Positions 45,947 through 56,254 of a DNA stretch of 64,000 bases are shown here, one piece after another. This stretch comes from Actinomyces oris (GTDB lineage: Bacteria > Actinomycetota > Actinomycetes > Actinomycetales > Actinomycetaceae), in assembly GCF_001553935.1 (NCBI RefSeq), contig NZ_CP014232.1:2542001-2606000 (forward strand), read 5' to 3'. The first letter of the stretch is position 1. Each line of letters begins with the position of its first letter. The translations under genes were made by a program, and so were the position numbers. The notes under the pieces are model-generated. The model had not been told where the DNA came from and made no database searches. It saw nothing but the letters and a program-made list of their open reading frames with translations.

Positions 45947-47662
45947 TCACAGACCCAGCTCGCCGCCGAAGTCGCCCTCCTCAAGGCGCTTCTTGACCGT
46001 CATGAGGTAGCGGGCCGCGTCCGCGCCGTCCACCAGTCGGTGGTCGTAGGACAGGGCCAGGTAGCACACCGAGCGGATGGCGATGACCTCGCCGCCGTCG
46101 GCATCCTTGATGACGCGCGGCTGGCGCTGGATAGCGCCCAGCCCCAGGATCGCGACCTCCGGCTGGTTGATGATCGGGGTGTCGAACAGGGCACCGCCGC
46201 TGCCGGTGTTGGTGATCGTGAAGGTCGAGCCGCTGAGCTCATCGGGGTTGACCTTGTTGTCCCGGGTGCGGGCGGCCAGGTCGTTGATGCGCTTGGCCAG
46301 CCCGGGGATGTTGAGGTCGCCGGCGTTCTTGACCACCGGCACGAGCAGGCCGCGCGGCGTGTCCACCGCGATGCCGACGTGCTCGACATCGTGGTAGGTG
46401 ACGTTCTTGCCCTCGATGGAGGCGTTGATCTTCGGGTGGGCCTTGAGGGCCTCCGTGGCCGCCTGGACGAAGAAGGGCAGGAAGGTGAGCTTGGTGCCGT
46501 TCTTGGCCAGGAAGTCGTTCTTCGCGCGGGCCCGCAGCGCGGCCACACGAGTCACATCCACCTCGACGACGGTGGTCAGCTGGGCGGAGGTCTGCAGGGA
46601 GTCGATCATGCGATCGGCGATGACCTGACGCAGTCGGCTCATCTTCTCCGTGCGGCCGCGCAGGGTGGTGTCCACCTCGGGCTTGGCCGAGGCCGGCTTG
46701 GCCGCGGCGGCAGGCACCGACGCCTCAGCAGCCGGGGCCGGGGCGGCTGCCGCAGCGCGGGCCTCCTCAGCGGCCTTGGCAGCAGCCTCCACGTCCTGCT
46801 TGCGGATGCGTCCGCCCACACCCGTACCGGTGACGGTGGACAGGTCCACACCCTTGTCCTTGGCGAGCTTGCGCACGATCGGCGTGACGTAGGAACCCGA
46901 GGCTCCAGAGCTCACCGGGGCGGCGGCTGCAGGCGCCTCGGTCGCAGCCGGGGCAGCGGGGGTCGGGGCCTCAGCGGCCGGGGCCGGGGCGGGAGCCGGG
47001 GGCTCGGGTGCGGCCTGCGGCGCGGGGGCGGCCGGGGCCGGGGCGGAGCCCGCCTCGGAGGGGTCGCCGATGATGGCCAGGACGGTGCCGACCTCGACGG
47101 TCTCGTCCTCGGGGACGCGGATCTCCAGCAGGACGCCGGATGCGGGGGAGGGGACCTCGGTGTCGACCTTGTCGGTGGCGACCTCCAGCAGGGGCTCGTC
47201 GGCCTCGACGGTGTCTCCCACGGCCTTGAGCCAGGAGGAGACCGTCCCCTCGGTGACGGACTCACCCAGGGCCGGCATCGTCACCTCAGTGCCCTCGGCC
47301 GAGCCGCCGGCCTGCGGGGCGGCGGGGGTCGGGGCCTCAGCGGCCGGGGCCGGGGCGGGAGCCGGGGGCTCGGGTGCGGCCTGCGGCGCGGGGGCGGCCG
47401 GGGCCGGGGCGGAGCCCGCCTCGGAGGGGTCGCCGATGATGGCCAGGACGGTGCCGACCTCGACGGTCTCGTCCTCGGGGACGCGGATCTCCAGCAGGAC
47501 GCCGGATGCGGGGGAGGGGACCTCGGTGTCGACCTTGTCGGTGGCGACCTCCAGCAGGGGCTCGTCGGCCTCGACGGTGTCTCCCACGGCCTTGAGCCAG
47601 GAGGAGACCGTCCCCTCGGTGACGGACTCACCCAGAGCGGGCATCTTCACGGACTCTGACAT
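45947..47662 (-). CDS. Dihydrolipoamide acyltransferase (E2) with two lipoyl domains
   Basis: Core of the pyruvate dehydrogenase complex, 571 residues. Two almost identical lipoyl domains (about 1-82 and 124-205, lipoylation sites K43 and K165 in ATDKVDTEV) are joined by Ala/Pro-rich linkers. A peripheral subunit-binding domain follows (about 260-297, [16 protein letters not shown]) and then the catalytic domain with H541 and D545 in [12 protein letters not shown]. Pyruvate is favoured as substrate because aceE, lpd and lipAB are in the window; annotation as SucB-type E2 is common for actinobacteria and cannot be excluded. It lies upstream of nothing else in the unit except lpd. Confidence 0.9.
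   Translation of the reverse strand: MSESVKMPALGESVTEGTVSSWLKAVGDTVEADEPLLEVATDKVDTEVPSPASGVLLEIRVPEDETVEVGTVLAIIGDPSEAGSAPAPAAPAPQAAPEPPAPAPAPAAEAPTPAAPQAGGSAEGTEVTMPALGESVTEGTVSSWLKAVGDTVEADEPLLEVATDKVDTEVPSPASGVLLEIRVPEDETVEVGTVLAIIGDPSEAGSAPAPAAPAPQAAPEPPAPAPAPAAEAPTPAAPAATEAPAAAAPVSSGASGSYVTPIVRKLAKDKGVDLSTVTGTGVGGRIRKQDVEAAAKAAEEARAAAAAPAPAAEASVPAAAAKPASAKPEVDTTLRGRTEKMSRLRQVIADRMIDSLQTSAQLTTVVEVDVTRVAALRARAKNDFLAKNGTKLTFLPFFVQAATEALKAHPKINASIEGKNVTYHDVEHVGIAVDTPRGLLVPVVKNAGDLNIPGLAKRINDLAARTRDNKVNPDELSGSTFTITNTGSGGALFDTPIINQPEVAILGLGAIQRQPRVIKDADGGEVIAIRSVCYLALSYDHRLVDGADAARYLMTVKKRLEEGDFGGELGL
46956..47635. repeat. Duplicated lipoyl-domain segment, 314 bp identical
   Basis: Positions 46956-47269 and 47322-47635 are identical over 314 bases at a spacing of 366 bases (122 codons). 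The repeat covers a whole lipoyl domain and linker. Recombination between copies could delete or add a domain. Confidence 0.9.
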
Positions 47663-47692
47663 TGCTGTCTTCCTTACTCTCGTCTAGCTGGA

Positions 47693-49066
47693 TCAGCCGT
47701 GGTTGTGCAGCGGCTTGCCGGCGAGGGCCATGGCGGCCTCGCCGAGGGTCTCGTTCTGGGTGGGGTGGGCGTGGACCAGGGCGGCGACGTCGTCGGCGTC
47801 GGCCTCCCAGGACACCATAAGCTGGCCCTCACCCACCTGCTCGCCCATGCGGGCGCCGATGGCGTGGAAGCCCAGGATCGGGCCGTCCTTGAGGGAGACG
47901 AGCTTGACGAAGCCCTGCGTCCCCAGGATCTGGCTCTTGGCGTTGCCGGCCACGTTGAACTCGGCGGAGGTGATGTTCTCCTTGCCGTGGATCTCGGCGG
48001 CCTTGGCCTCCGACAGCCCCACCGAGGCGATCTCGGGCTCGCAGAAGGTCACCTTGGGGACCAGGACGTCGTCGACCGGGGTCGGGTCCAGGCCCGCGAT
48101 CTTCTCCGCCACAACGATGCCCTGGGCGAAGCCGCGGTGGGCGAGCTGGACGCCGGGGACGATGTCACCCACGGCCCACACGCCCGGGACGTTGGTGCGG
48201 CCGTACTCGTCGGCCAGGACGAAGCCGCGGTCCATGGCGACCCCGACCTCCTCGTAGCCGAGGTTGGCGGTCGCCGGTCCGCGGCCCACGGCGATGAGGA
48301 GGACCTCGGCCTCGTGGGTCTTGCCATCCTGGGTGCGCACGGTCACCCCGCCGTCGTGGCGCTCGACCGACTCGAACATCGTGTTGGTGCGGAAGGTGAT
48401 CTTGCGCTTGCGGAAGGCGCGCTCGAGCTGCTTGGAGATCGCCTCGTCCTCGTTGGGCACCAGGTGGGGCAGTCCCTCGATGATGGTGACCTGGCTGCCC
48501 ATGGAGGCCCAGGCCGAGGCGAACTCCACCCCGATGACGCCGCCGCCCAGGATCACTGCCGAGGCGGGGACGTGGTCCATCTCCAGGGCCTCCTCGGAGG
48601 TGATGACGCCTCCGGAGATCTCCTGGCCGATGGTCTTGGAGTAGGAGCCGGAGGCAAGGACCACGTTGCGGCCGGTGATGCGACGGCCGTCAACTTCGAC
48701 GGCGTCGGCGGCCACCAAACGTCCCCACCCCTGGATCAGGTCGATGCCCCGCGAGGACACCAGGCCCTCCAGGCCCTTGTGCATCCGCGAGACGATGCTG
48801 TTCTTGTACTTCTGGACGCCAGGCATGTCCACGCCCTCGAAGGCGGCCTTGATACCCACCGTGGCGGCCTCGCGCACGGCATCGGCGGTCTCGGCGGCGT
48901 GCAGCAGGGCCTTGGTGGGCACGCAGCCGCGGTGGAGGCAGGTGCCCCCCAGCTTGTCCGCCTCGATCAGGGCGACCTTGAGGCCCAGTTGGGCGCCACG
49001 CAGGGCGGCGGCGTAGCCCCCTGATCCCGCGCCCAGAATGACCATGTCGTAGACGGTCTCTGTCAC
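47693..49066 (-). CDS. lpd: Dihydrolipoamide dehydrogenase (E3)
   Basis: Reoxidises the lipoyl groups with NAD. The 457 residues have the FAD motif ILGAGSGGYAAA near 10-21, redox-active C43 and C48 in GGTCLHRGCVPTK, an NAD motif VILGGGVIGVEFAS near 175-190 and the C-terminal His-Glu dyad (HAHPTQNE). GTG at 49066 with AAGGAGTGAG before it is preferred to a longer frame. It is upstream of the E2 gene with about 30 bases between, so lpd-E2 is one transcript. Confidence 0.95.
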   Translation of the reverse strand: MTETVYDMVILGAGSGGYAAALRGAQLGLKVALIEADKLGGTCLHRGCVPTKALLHAAETADAVREAATVGIKAAFEGVDMPGVQKYKNSIVSRMHKGLEGLVSSRGIDLIQGWGRLVAADAVEVDGRRITGRNVVLASGSYSKTIGQEISGGVITSEEALEMDHVPASAVILGGGVIGVEFASAWASMGSQVTIIEGLPHLVPNEDEAISKQLERAFRKRKITFRTNTMFESVERHDGGVTVRTQDGKTHEAEVLLIAVGRGPATANLGYEEVGVAMDRGFVLADEYGRTNVPGVWAVGDIVPGVQLAHRGFAQGIVVAEKIAGLDPTPVDDVLVPKVTFCEPEIASVGLSEAKAAEIHGKENITSAEFNVAGNAKSQILGTQGFVKLVSLKDGPILGFHAIGARMGEQVGEGQLMVSWEADADDVAALVHAHPTQNETLGEAAMALAGKPLHNHG

Positions 49067-49231
49067 GAACTCACTCCTTGTTGGTTGGTCACGTCGCCCA
49101 CGGAGGGCGGCTCGGCACGGGGCCATTGTTCCACCTGAAGAGGGAGTGCAGGAGCCACGGGGGTTGCTGTTTAGGGACCAGAGTCCTGAAAACGGGGTGA
49201 GACGCATCACCGTTCATGGGTGGTTCCGGCA

Positions 49232-49276
49232 ACGAGCCGTGCCGGGGCGCTCGTATGAGGCCCCGGCACGGCTCGT
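49232..49276 (-). terminator. Terminator after pepA
   Basis: A 17-bp perfect stem (49232-49248 with 49260-49276) with an 11-base loop directly downstream of the leucyl aminopeptidase stop, before lpd. Confidence 0.85.
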
Positions 49277-49304
49277 CGTCAACTCACCTCCGCTGGACGC
49301 GGGC

Positions 49305-51239
49305 TCAGGAAAGGATGCTGACCTCGGCGGACAGCGAACGGAGCAGCTCCACCAGGGTGGAGACCCCCATACCCGTCCCGCCGGTCGGAGTCAGGCCCCA
49401 GGGAGAGGAGTCGTTGTAGGCGGGACCGGCGATGTCGAGGTGGGCCCACGGCCGGCGCCCGACGAACTCGCGCAGGAACAGCCCGGCCGAGAGCATCCCG
49501 CCGGCACGCGAGCCGACCTTGGTGTTGCGCAGGTCGGCGAAGGGCGAGTCCAGGGTGGCGCGCAGGTGCGCCGGCAGCGGCATCGGCCAGAAGGACTCCC
49601 CGGCCCGCTGCGCCGCGGCGACGACCTCCTCGCGAAGGTCCGGTGTCCCCATGACGGCGGCCACGTGGTCGCCCAGGGCCACGATCTGCGCCCCGGTGAG
49701 GGTGGCCACGTCCAGGACGGCATCGGGCTCCTCCGTGACGGCCCGTGCCAGGGCGTCGGCCATGACCAGGCGCCCCTCGGCGTCGGTGTTGGTCACCTCC
49801 ACGGTGGTGCCGTCGAACATCGTGATGACGTCGCTGGGGCGCTGGGCGTCGGCGCCGGGCATGTTCTCGGCCAGCGCCAGCCACGCGGTGACGCGGATGG
49901 GAAGCGCCAGGCGCGCGGCCGTGACGATGGCGCCCAGCACGGTGGCGGCCCCCGCCATGTCGGACTTCATCTCCGGCATGGAGGAGGCCGGCTTGAGGGA
50001 CAGACCGCCGGAGTCGAAGGTGATGCCCTTGCCGATGAGGGCTACGTGCTTGGGGCGGACGGCTGCTCCGTCGCCCTCGGCCTGTGAGCCCGCCTGCCCG
50101 CCGGAGGCCTTGGCCGCGTGCTCCGGCGACCACTCCAGACGGACCAGGCGCGCCGGGTGCACCGAGCCCTGAGCCACGCCGAGGATCCCCCCGAAGCCCT
50201 GCTCGACCAGCGCGGGGGCGTCCCAGATTTCAACGCGGATGCCGGCCTCCTGCCCGGCTGCGCGGGCCCTCTCGGCGAAGACCTCCGGAGTCAGCCGGTT
50301 CGGAGGCTCGTTGACCAGATCCCGGGTCAGTGCCGTGGCCTGGGCCAGCGCCAGGGCTCCCGCCAGCGCCTCCTGCCCCTCGGGGGTGTCGGCCAGGGAG
50401 GAGACGATGGAGATGCTCGTGAGCGGCGAGGTCCGCGTCGAGGTCTTCTCCTGCCCGGGGCGGTCCTCATTCTTCGTCGCGTTCCAGGAGTAGGCGCCCA
50501 GAGCGGCTCCGTGTGCGACGGCGGCGAGCTGCTCCTCGCAGAGGGCGGGCAGTGCCAGGACGGCGGAGTCGGTCCCGGCCAGTGCTCGGGTGGCGCGTCC
50601 GGCGGCTCGACGCAGGAGGCCGGTCTGGTCATAGCCCAGCGCGGCCTCGTCGTCGGCGGTCATGGCGAGAGGGTCGGTGTCGGCCCAGCCCGTTCCGACG
50701 CCGACCACGAGGATCGTCGCCGGCCCCCGGTAGCCCTGGGTGGTCACCGCCGAGGAGGGCAGGCGCACCACCGAGTCCTGGGCACCTGAGAAACCCAGAG
50801 CCGGTAGCAGAGTCACCAGAGCGTTGACGTCCAGGCCCTCCAGGGCGGTGCTCGAGGGTGGCTCGAGGCCCTCCAGGAGAATCTCGGGGGCCTTGGCCCC
50901 GTCCCGGCCCGGCGCTGCGGCCAGGACGAGCACCTCGGCCTCGGTGCTGGAGGCGTCCTCAGGCTCGAGGCCGCAAGCCTCGTCGGATCCGCTGCCCGTG
51001 GCACTGCCGGTGTCGCCCTCCCGAGCCTGGGAGGCCTCGGAGTCGGAGTCCTGCTTCAGGTCCTGCCCGGTGACGTCGGTCCCTGCCGAACCGGCCCCGT
51101 CCCCGGCTTCGGGAGCCTCGGAGCTCTCGGTTTCCTCAACCGTGTCAACCTCGGCCTGACTGCTGAGGTCGGTATCCTTGCGATCATCCTCCACCGAGGC
51201 GCGTGCGTTCAGGGATTTGGTCAACTTAATGGTGCTCAC
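49305..51239 (-). CDS. pepA: Leucyl aminopeptidase (cytosolic, PepA type) with acidic insertion
   Basis: Zinc/manganese aminopeptidase, 644 residues from GTG 51239, larger than the usual 500. Active-site motifs KGITFDSGGLSLK near 423 and NTDAEGRLVMADALA near 500 are present. Between about residues 15 and 100 there is an inserted Glu/Asp/Ser-rich stretch before the normal N-terminal domain. No ribosome-binding site precedes the GTG; ATG 51308 in the same frame is an alternative but overlaps the divergent gene start region. The acidic part may be a targeting or interaction region. Confidence 0.88.
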   Translation of the reverse strand: MSTIKLTKSLNARASVEDDRKDTDLSSQAEVDTVEETESSEAPEAGDGAGSAGTDVTGQDLKQDSDSEASQAREGDTGSATGSGSDEACGLEPEDASSTEAEVLVLAAAPGRDGAKAPEILLEGLEPPSSTALEGLDVNALVTLLPALGFSGAQDSVVRLPSSAVTTQGYRGPATILVVGVGTGWADTDPLAMTADDEAALGYDQTGLLRRAAGRATRALAGTDSAVLALPALCEEQLAAVAHGAALGAYSWNATKNEDRPGQEKTSTRTSPLTSISIVSSLADTPEGQEALAGALALAQATALTRDLVNEPPNRLTPEVFAERARAAGQEAGIRVEIWDAPALVEQGFGGILGVAQGSVHPARLVRLEWSPEHAAKASGGQAGSQAEGDGAAVRPKHVALIGKGITFDSGGLSLKPASSMPEMKSDMAGAATVLGAIVTAARLALPIRVTAWLALAENMPGADAQRPSDVITMFDGTTVEVTNTDAEGRLVMADALARAVTEEPDAVLDVATLTGAQIVALGDHVAAVMGTPDLREEVVAAAQRAGESFWPMPLPAHLRATLDSPFADLRNTKVGSRAGGMLSAGLFLREFVGRRPWAHLDIAGPAYNDSSPWGLTPTGGTGMGVSTLVELLRSLSAEVSILS

Positions 51240-51308
51240 GTTGTGAATAGTAACGTTCTGGCATTGGTTGGAGGTTGAACCGGTGCTGCGCGTGCCGAAG
51301 GTCATCAC

Positions 51309-51881
51309 ATGGAAAGGTCGTTCCTCATGGACGAGCGCTCATCGGTACGTCCGGTTCAAGACACCCGTCGTCCCGCATACGGGTGGGGGCGGATTCTGGT
51401 CGGTGTCTTCGCCGTCTTCGGGGCGATTCTTCTCATCCCCTCTCTGACCACGCTGCTGAGAAGCCCCGACGAGGAGCCCGCGGTGTGGTCCCTCAACCTC
51501 CTGGGGGGCGGTCTGTACATCCTGCTGGCCGTCTGCGTGGCCCACAACGGGCGCCGGATGCGCAACATCGGTTGGATGTGCCTGGGGGCACTGGCCACCA
51601 TGGCGGTGCTCATCGGCATCCTCACCCTGCCCGCCTCCTCTCCTGCCGAGCTCAGCGACTTGGTGTGGGCGCACTGGGGCCGGTCCCGGTGGTACCTGCC
51701 TGCGATCCTCCCGGTGGTCGCCGCTGCGTGGATGTGGATGTCTGACCCCCGGCGCATCGTGGCCAACGCCGAGCGCATCACCGAGCTGTCCGACACCCTC
51801 ACCGAGAGCATCACCGAGAAGGCCCGGGCGGTCCAGGAGGGCCGGACTCACAAGACTCTGCGCAGTGGCCGGGACCGGTGA
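51309..51881 (+). CDS. Small integral membrane protein
   Basis: A 190-residue protein with four predicted membrane helices (about 25-45, 62-80, 88-108 and 128-145) and a charged C-terminal helix (about 150-175) that looks amphipathic. No domain is recognised. ATG at 51309 has GAAGG 8 bases upstream; ATG 51327 is an alternative. It starts 69 bases from the pepA GTG on the opposite strand, so the two share one regulatory region. The function is unknown. Confidence 0.65.
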   Translation: MERSFLMDERSSVRPVQDTRRPAYGWGRILVGVFAVFGAILLIPSLTTLLRSPDEEPAVWSLNLLGGGLYILLAVCVAHNGRRMRNIGWMCLGALATMAVLIGILTLPASSPAELSDLVWAHWGRSRWYLPAILPVVAAAWMWMSDPRRIVANAERITELSDTLTESITEKARAVQEGRTHKTLRSGRDR

Positions 51882-51927
51882 GGCGCGCCCTGAACGGCTC
51901 CTGAGCGCATCGAGCCCCGGTGGGCTC

Positions 51928-53877
51928 TCACCGGCGTCGGGAACGGCGCGAGCTGCGCTGGCTGATACGGCTGATGCGGCTGATCCTTCCGATTCTGCGC
52001 GGAGGAACAGGGCGGGAGTGCCACTTGTCCTGAAGCCGTGAGCCCCAGGAGGTGTAGGCGGCGGCAGCGGCGCGGGCCTGGGCCTGGACCTCGTAGACCC
52101 GTTCAACGACGATCCTCTGGGACACCCAGCCCACCAGCTCCTCCGCGCCGGAGCCTTCGGCGCGGGCGACTACTGGAAGCCCTTCCAGGCGCGTATCGGT
52201 CAGGGCCTGAAGCACGTCGGTCGCCTCGTCCTCGCAGTGCAGACGGTCACGGACCAGCGACAGGTCCGCCACTGTCGCCGGCCGCGCAGAGGCGTCGTCG
52301 GACTGCTCGCTCAGGAGCGCTCCGGCGAGCTGGGCGGCCGTCACGCAGCCAAGCAGCTCGTCTGCTCCGTTCTGTCCGGCAACGACCACGGGCAGGGCTG
52401 AGAGACCACGCCGGCTCATCACAAAGGCGGCCTGGTTGAGCGGCGCCGTGGACTGGATCGTGGCGGGTGGGTCCCCCATGAGCCGCCTGGCGCGGGTTCG
52501 CCCCAGGAGCGTGGTGGACATCGGATCCTCGACATCCTCTCCGCGACGACGCAGCTCCTCGGTGAACAACGTGCCGCGCGAGAGGAACCTACTGATGAAG
52601 GTGGCCAGTACCGTGGCCAGCATGAGGGGCACCAGGAGCGCGTGCTGCCCGGTCATCTCGATGATGAGCAGGACCGCCGTCATCGGGGCGCGAGCCGCAC
52701 CGGCAAAGACCGCGCCCATGCCGATGACCCCGAAGACCCCGGCGGCAGGCGCGTAACTGGGAGCCACGAGTGTGCCAAAGGCAGCGCCGAGCGTCCCGCC
52801 GATGAACAGGGACGGGGCGAACACCCCGCCGACGAAACCCATCCCCAGGGTCAAGGAGGTCGCCAGCATCTTGGCCACACACAGCACCAGCAGCAGCGTC
52901 AGGGCGTAGCGTCCCGCCAGCGCCCGGTTGAGAGCGGCTGATGACTCGCCGTACATCTCGGGCAGAACCAGCACGGTTGCGCCGACCGCCAGCCCGCCAA
53001 TGCCCGGGCGTGCCCAGATCGGTACACCCAACCGCTGCCAGGCGCGGGTCAGGGCGTCGAGGATGACGAAGCGAAGACGCATGAAGCCGATACCGACGCC
53101 TCCGCCGACGATGCCCAGCAGCGCGACCCAGCCCAGCTGGGCGTCACCGGACAGGTCCAGGTAGGGCAGTGACAGCGACAGTGTCGTTCCCAGCAGGTGG
53201 TGCGACAGGACGGTCGAGGACACGCAGGCCAGGACGATGACGATGAAGGCGTCGGCACTGAAGCCCATGAGGATGACCTCCAGGGCGAAGAAGGCCCCCG
53301 CCAGTGGTGCGTTGAAGGCGGAGGCGATGCCGGCGGCCGTTCCGGCGGCTGCCAGATGACGGATCGAGGACCGGCGCAGCCGCAGCCCCCGTCCGATGAT
53401 GCTTGCCGTCGACGCGCCCAGCTCTGCTATCGGCCCCTCCGGGCCGACTGAGCCCCCGCCACCGATCGTCAGCGCGGCCGACGTCGTCGCGGCCAGAGCC
53501 GGCAGGGGCGCCATGGTGCCGTCGCCGTGACGAGTTGACCAGATGACGCCGGCCACCCCGTGACCCGTGGGTGTCCGACCCAGCCGGGACATCAACGGTC
53601 CTGTCAGCAGACCGGAGAGCACCGGGGCGACCAGGACGAACCACACCCCCAACGGCGCCAGGAGCCCGACTGAGGGCCCCATCGACAGGGTGTAGTCGTC
53701 GGCTCCGCTCAGGAGCTGGGACCAGGCGTCGATCCCCAGCCGGAACAGCACCGCACCCAGCCCCGAAGCGAGTCCTACCACCACCGCCAGGATGTAGAGG
53801 CCGAAGCGATGATGGCGGAAGAGGCTGCCTGTGCGCCGTGACAGGGGGGCAGACAGCCTCTCCCAGACGCGATCCAT
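51928..53877 (-). CDS. ClC-family chloride channel/transporter with CBS domains
   Basis: A 649-residue ClC protein. It has about a dozen hydrophobic helices and the filter motif GGGSVGPEGPIAELG near 140-154, whose Glu (GPEGP) is the gating residue, which favours an exchanger or gated channel. Two CBS domains occupy about 465-600 and are expected to sense nucleotides. The C-terminal tail is basic with a repeated RIS pattern. ATG at 53877 overlaps the stop of the S9 peptidase by one base (TGATG), so the two are translationally coupled. Confidence 0.9.
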   Translation of the reverse strand: MDRVWERLSAPLSRRTGSLFRHHRFGLYILAVVVGLASGLGAVLFRLGIDAWSQLLSGADDYTLSMGPSVGLLAPLGVWFVLVAPVLSGLLTGPLMSRLGRTPTGHGVAGVIWSTRHGDGTMAPLPALAATTSAALTIGGGGSVGPEGPIAELGASTASIIGRGLRLRRSSIRHLAAAGTAAGIASAFNAPLAGAFFALEVILMGFSADAFIVIVLACVSSTVLSHHLLGTTLSLSLPYLDLSGDAQLGWVALLGIVGGGVGIGFMRLRFVILDALTRAWQRLGVPIWARPGIGGLAVGATVLVLPEMYGESSAALNRALAGRYALTLLLVLCVAKMLATSLTLGMGFVGGVFAPSLFIGGTLGAAFGTLVAPSYAPAAGVFGVIGMGAVFAGAARAPMTAVLLIIEMTGQHALLVPLMLATVLATFISRFLSRGTLFTEELRRRGEDVEDPMSTTLLGRTRARRLMGDPPATIQSTAPLNQAAFVMSRRGLSALPVVVAGQNGADELLGCVTAAQLAGALLSEQSDDASARPATVADLSLVRDRLHCEDEATDVLQALTDTRLEGLPVVARAEGSGAEELVGWVSQRIVVERVYEVQAQARAAAAAYTSWGSRLQDKWHSRPVPPRRIGRISRISRISQRSSRRSRRR

Positions 53878-55901
53878 CAGTGCAGGTTCTCCACCTTGAC
53901 CGTAAAGGTCTCCTCGTCCTGCCCCTCGGCCTCGGAGGAAGCGGCGCCGATCCTCCACACCTGGCGGTAGAAGCTCAGCTCGGCCTCATAACGCCGCCGG
54001 ATGTTCGCCGCCAGACGGAAGCCGTGGCCCTCACCCTGGAAGACCTCGAGGGCCACTGGGGCGCCGGCCTCCTTGAGGGCCTGGTACATGGCGGTGGCCT
54101 GCTCTGCCGGGACGATCGGATCCTCCGAGCCCTGGATGAGCAGCAGCGGGACGTTGATGTCCTCGATGTGGTTGATGGGGCTGCGCTCATCGAGTACCGG
54201 GTCGTCGATGTCCTGCGTGCCCATGAGCTGACCGATGTAGTGCGACTCGAACTTGTGGGTGGTGCGCACCAGCCTCTTGAGATCGGTCACGCCGAAGCAG
54301 GAGCTGGCCGCGGTGAACACGGAGGAACGGGTGATGGCCGACAGCACCGTGAAGCCCCCGGCCGAACCTCCGCGGATCGCCATACGGCGCGGGTCCACCA
54401 GCCCGGCGTCGACCAGGTGCTGGGCCCCGTTGACACAGTCGTCGACGTCGTAGATGCCCCACTTGCCCTCCAGGGCCTTGCGGTAGCCAGTCCCGTAACC
54501 CATGGAGCCGCGGTAGTTGACGTCCAAGTAGCCGAAGCCCCGGCTGGTCCAGTACTGGATACGCAGGTCATAGCCGGGGACGGCCGTGGCGGTCGGACCG
54601 CCGTGGACGTTGACGATCAGTGGCGCCAGCTCGCCGTCGGGGCCCGTGTGAGAGGCCGAGGTCGGCGGGTAGTAGAAGCCGTGGGCGGTGGCGCCGTCAC
54701 TGGTGGGCCAGGAGACCGGCTCGGGGAAGGACACTCCGGTGCCCTCGGGCACGAACTCGCCTGAGCCGCGCAGCACCTGCACGGCGCCGTTCTTGACCTC
54801 CACGATGCTGGGCATCGACATCTCGTTGGAGGCCAGCATGACGACGCGACCCGCGTTGGAGGCGACGTTGCCGATCGGCTGCCACCCCACGTTCCACTCC
54901 TCAAGCTCCCCGTTGGCGAGCTTGATGGTCCCCAGGTGCGAGACCGCGTTACGAGCCCAGGAGGTGATGATGTGCTCGGAGTCAAGGACGTCAAAGGAAT
55001 GCGGCCCCAGCTGCCAGGCCGGGGTGGTGAAGGTGGCTTCGGCCGGGTGCAGTGGCCGGGTGCGCAGCCTCTCCGACCAGCCGGTGCGGTTGGTGCCGCG
55101 CACCGGGAAGCCCTCGGTGCGATAGAGGTTCCAGAAGCCTGAGGCGTTGGAGCCGTGCACCAGCTCGCACTCCTCGGTCCATCGGGGCTCGGAGACCGAG
55201 TGCCCGTTGCCGCCGTCCACCAGCGTCTGCTCGCCCAGGGTCCCGTCCGGGCCGAGGTCCCCCACGTGCAGGCTGGCGTTGTCCCACGGCATCCCCGGGT
55301 GGTCCCAGGTGATCCAGGCCAGGTGCTCGCCGTCGGGGGACAGTGTCGGGGCGACCACGAAGTCCGTGCCCGACACCAGTGTGCGCACGCGGGAGTCATC
55401 GCGGGCGGCCGAGCCGTCCAGGGGAATTGCGACCAGGGTGTTCACGGCCTCGCCGCCGCCTCGGTGGTCCTCGCGGACGGCGTAGACCAGGCCCCGGCCC
55501 GTGTCGATCTCCAGGTCGCCGTGTCGCACGTCCCCGTAGATCGTGAGCGGGACCAGGCCTCGCATGCGGTGCGCCACGTCGTACCGGTAGAGGCGCCCGT
55601 CCCCGGCGTGCGAGACCACGATGATCCCGCTGTCGACGGCGTAGGCCCGTCCTCCGTACTCGTGCACCCGGGTGCGCACATCGACCAGCTCGTCGGCGGG
55701 TGTCAGCGGAAGCACCTCGCCGATCTGGCCGTCGCCGTTGCGGCGGAGCAGTACGTTGCGGCCGGCCTGTGAGGCGCGCTGCTCCACCCAGTAGGTGTCT
55801 GCGCCGTCCACACGGACCTGGGAGAGCAGGACCGTCCGGGTCGTGATGGTGCCTGGAGTGATGGGCGAGGGCCAGGTACCGAAAGGGGCTGTGGTGCTCA
55901 T
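53877..55901 (-). CDS. S9 family serine peptidase (prolyl oligopeptidase-like)
   Basis: A 674-residue peptidase with an N-terminal beta-propeller (about 10-420) and a C-terminal alpha/beta-hydrolase domain. The nucleophile is the Ser in RGGSAGGFTVL near 510, with Asp in QGSEDPIVPAEQ and His in GEGHGFR completing the triad. No signal peptide is seen, so it should be cytoplasmic. ATG at 55901 follows AGGAGGAACC; the frame is open upstream without features. It precedes the ClC gene, overlapping by one base, and is divergent from dxs. Confidence 0.9.
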   Translation of the reverse strand: MSTTAPFGTWPSPITPGTITTRTVLLSQVRVDGADTYWVEQRASQAGRNVLLRRNGDGQIGEVLPLTPADELVDVRTRVHEYGGRAYAVDSGIIVVSHAGDGRLYRYDVAHRMRGLVPLTIYGDVRHGDLEIDTGRGLVYAVREDHRGGGEAVNTLVAIPLDGSAARDDSRVRTLVSGTDFVVAPTLSPDGEHLAWITWDHPGMPWDNASLHVGDLGPDGTLGEQTLVDGGNGHSVSEPRWTEECELVHGSNASGFWNLYRTEGFPVRGTNRTGWSERLRTRPLHPAEATFTTPAWQLGPHSFDVLDSEHIITSWARNAVSHLGTIKLANGELEEWNVGWQPIGNVASNAGRVVMLASNEMSMPSIVEVKNGAVQVLRGSGEFVPEGTGVSFPEPVSWPTSDGATAHGFYYPPTSASHTGPDGELAPLIVNVHGGPTATAVPGYDLRIQYWTSRGFGYLDVNYRGSMGYGTGYRKALEGKWGIYDVDDCVNGAQHLVDAGLVDPRRMAIRGGSAGGFTVLSAITRSSVFTAASSCFGVTDLKRLVRTTHKFESHYIGQLMGTQDIDDPVLDERSPINHIEDINVPLLLIQGSEDPIVPAEQATAMYQALKEAGAPVALEVFQGEGHGFRLAANIRRRYEAELSFYRQVWRIGAASSEAEGQDEETFTVKVENLH

Positions 55902-56254
55902 GGTTCCTCCTGGAGGGCAGTCCTGAGGGGCGGTCGGGCGATCAGGAACGACGCCGCGGATCGGTGGGCGCGGACGGTTCGACGCCCAAGGCATACAGTA
56001 CGTGCTCAGCCGTGACCCGCGTGACACGCGGCCGCACAGTGGTCGGGTCGGCTCTATGCTGAGCACCCTTGGATCGCTTAGAAGCGTCGGTCCGGGAAGC
56101 CTGGCGGTCCCCGGGCCCGGGAAGGAGACTCCTGGGAAGACCCCTTCGCCTCGTCAACGGCTACCCTGTCCCGAGTGCCGCTTCAGCGACCCGCCGCGGC
56201 TCGCTCTTGAGCGACACGAACAACTCGTCACCACCTTCGACAAGGAGGCGCACC
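55902..56254. other. Divergent intergenic region, S9 peptidase / dxs
   Basis: About 350 bases between divergent genes. It should hold both promoters. A TACAGT-like element lies near 55996 but no complete promoter could be named. Open frames in it lack family features. Confidence 0.5.
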
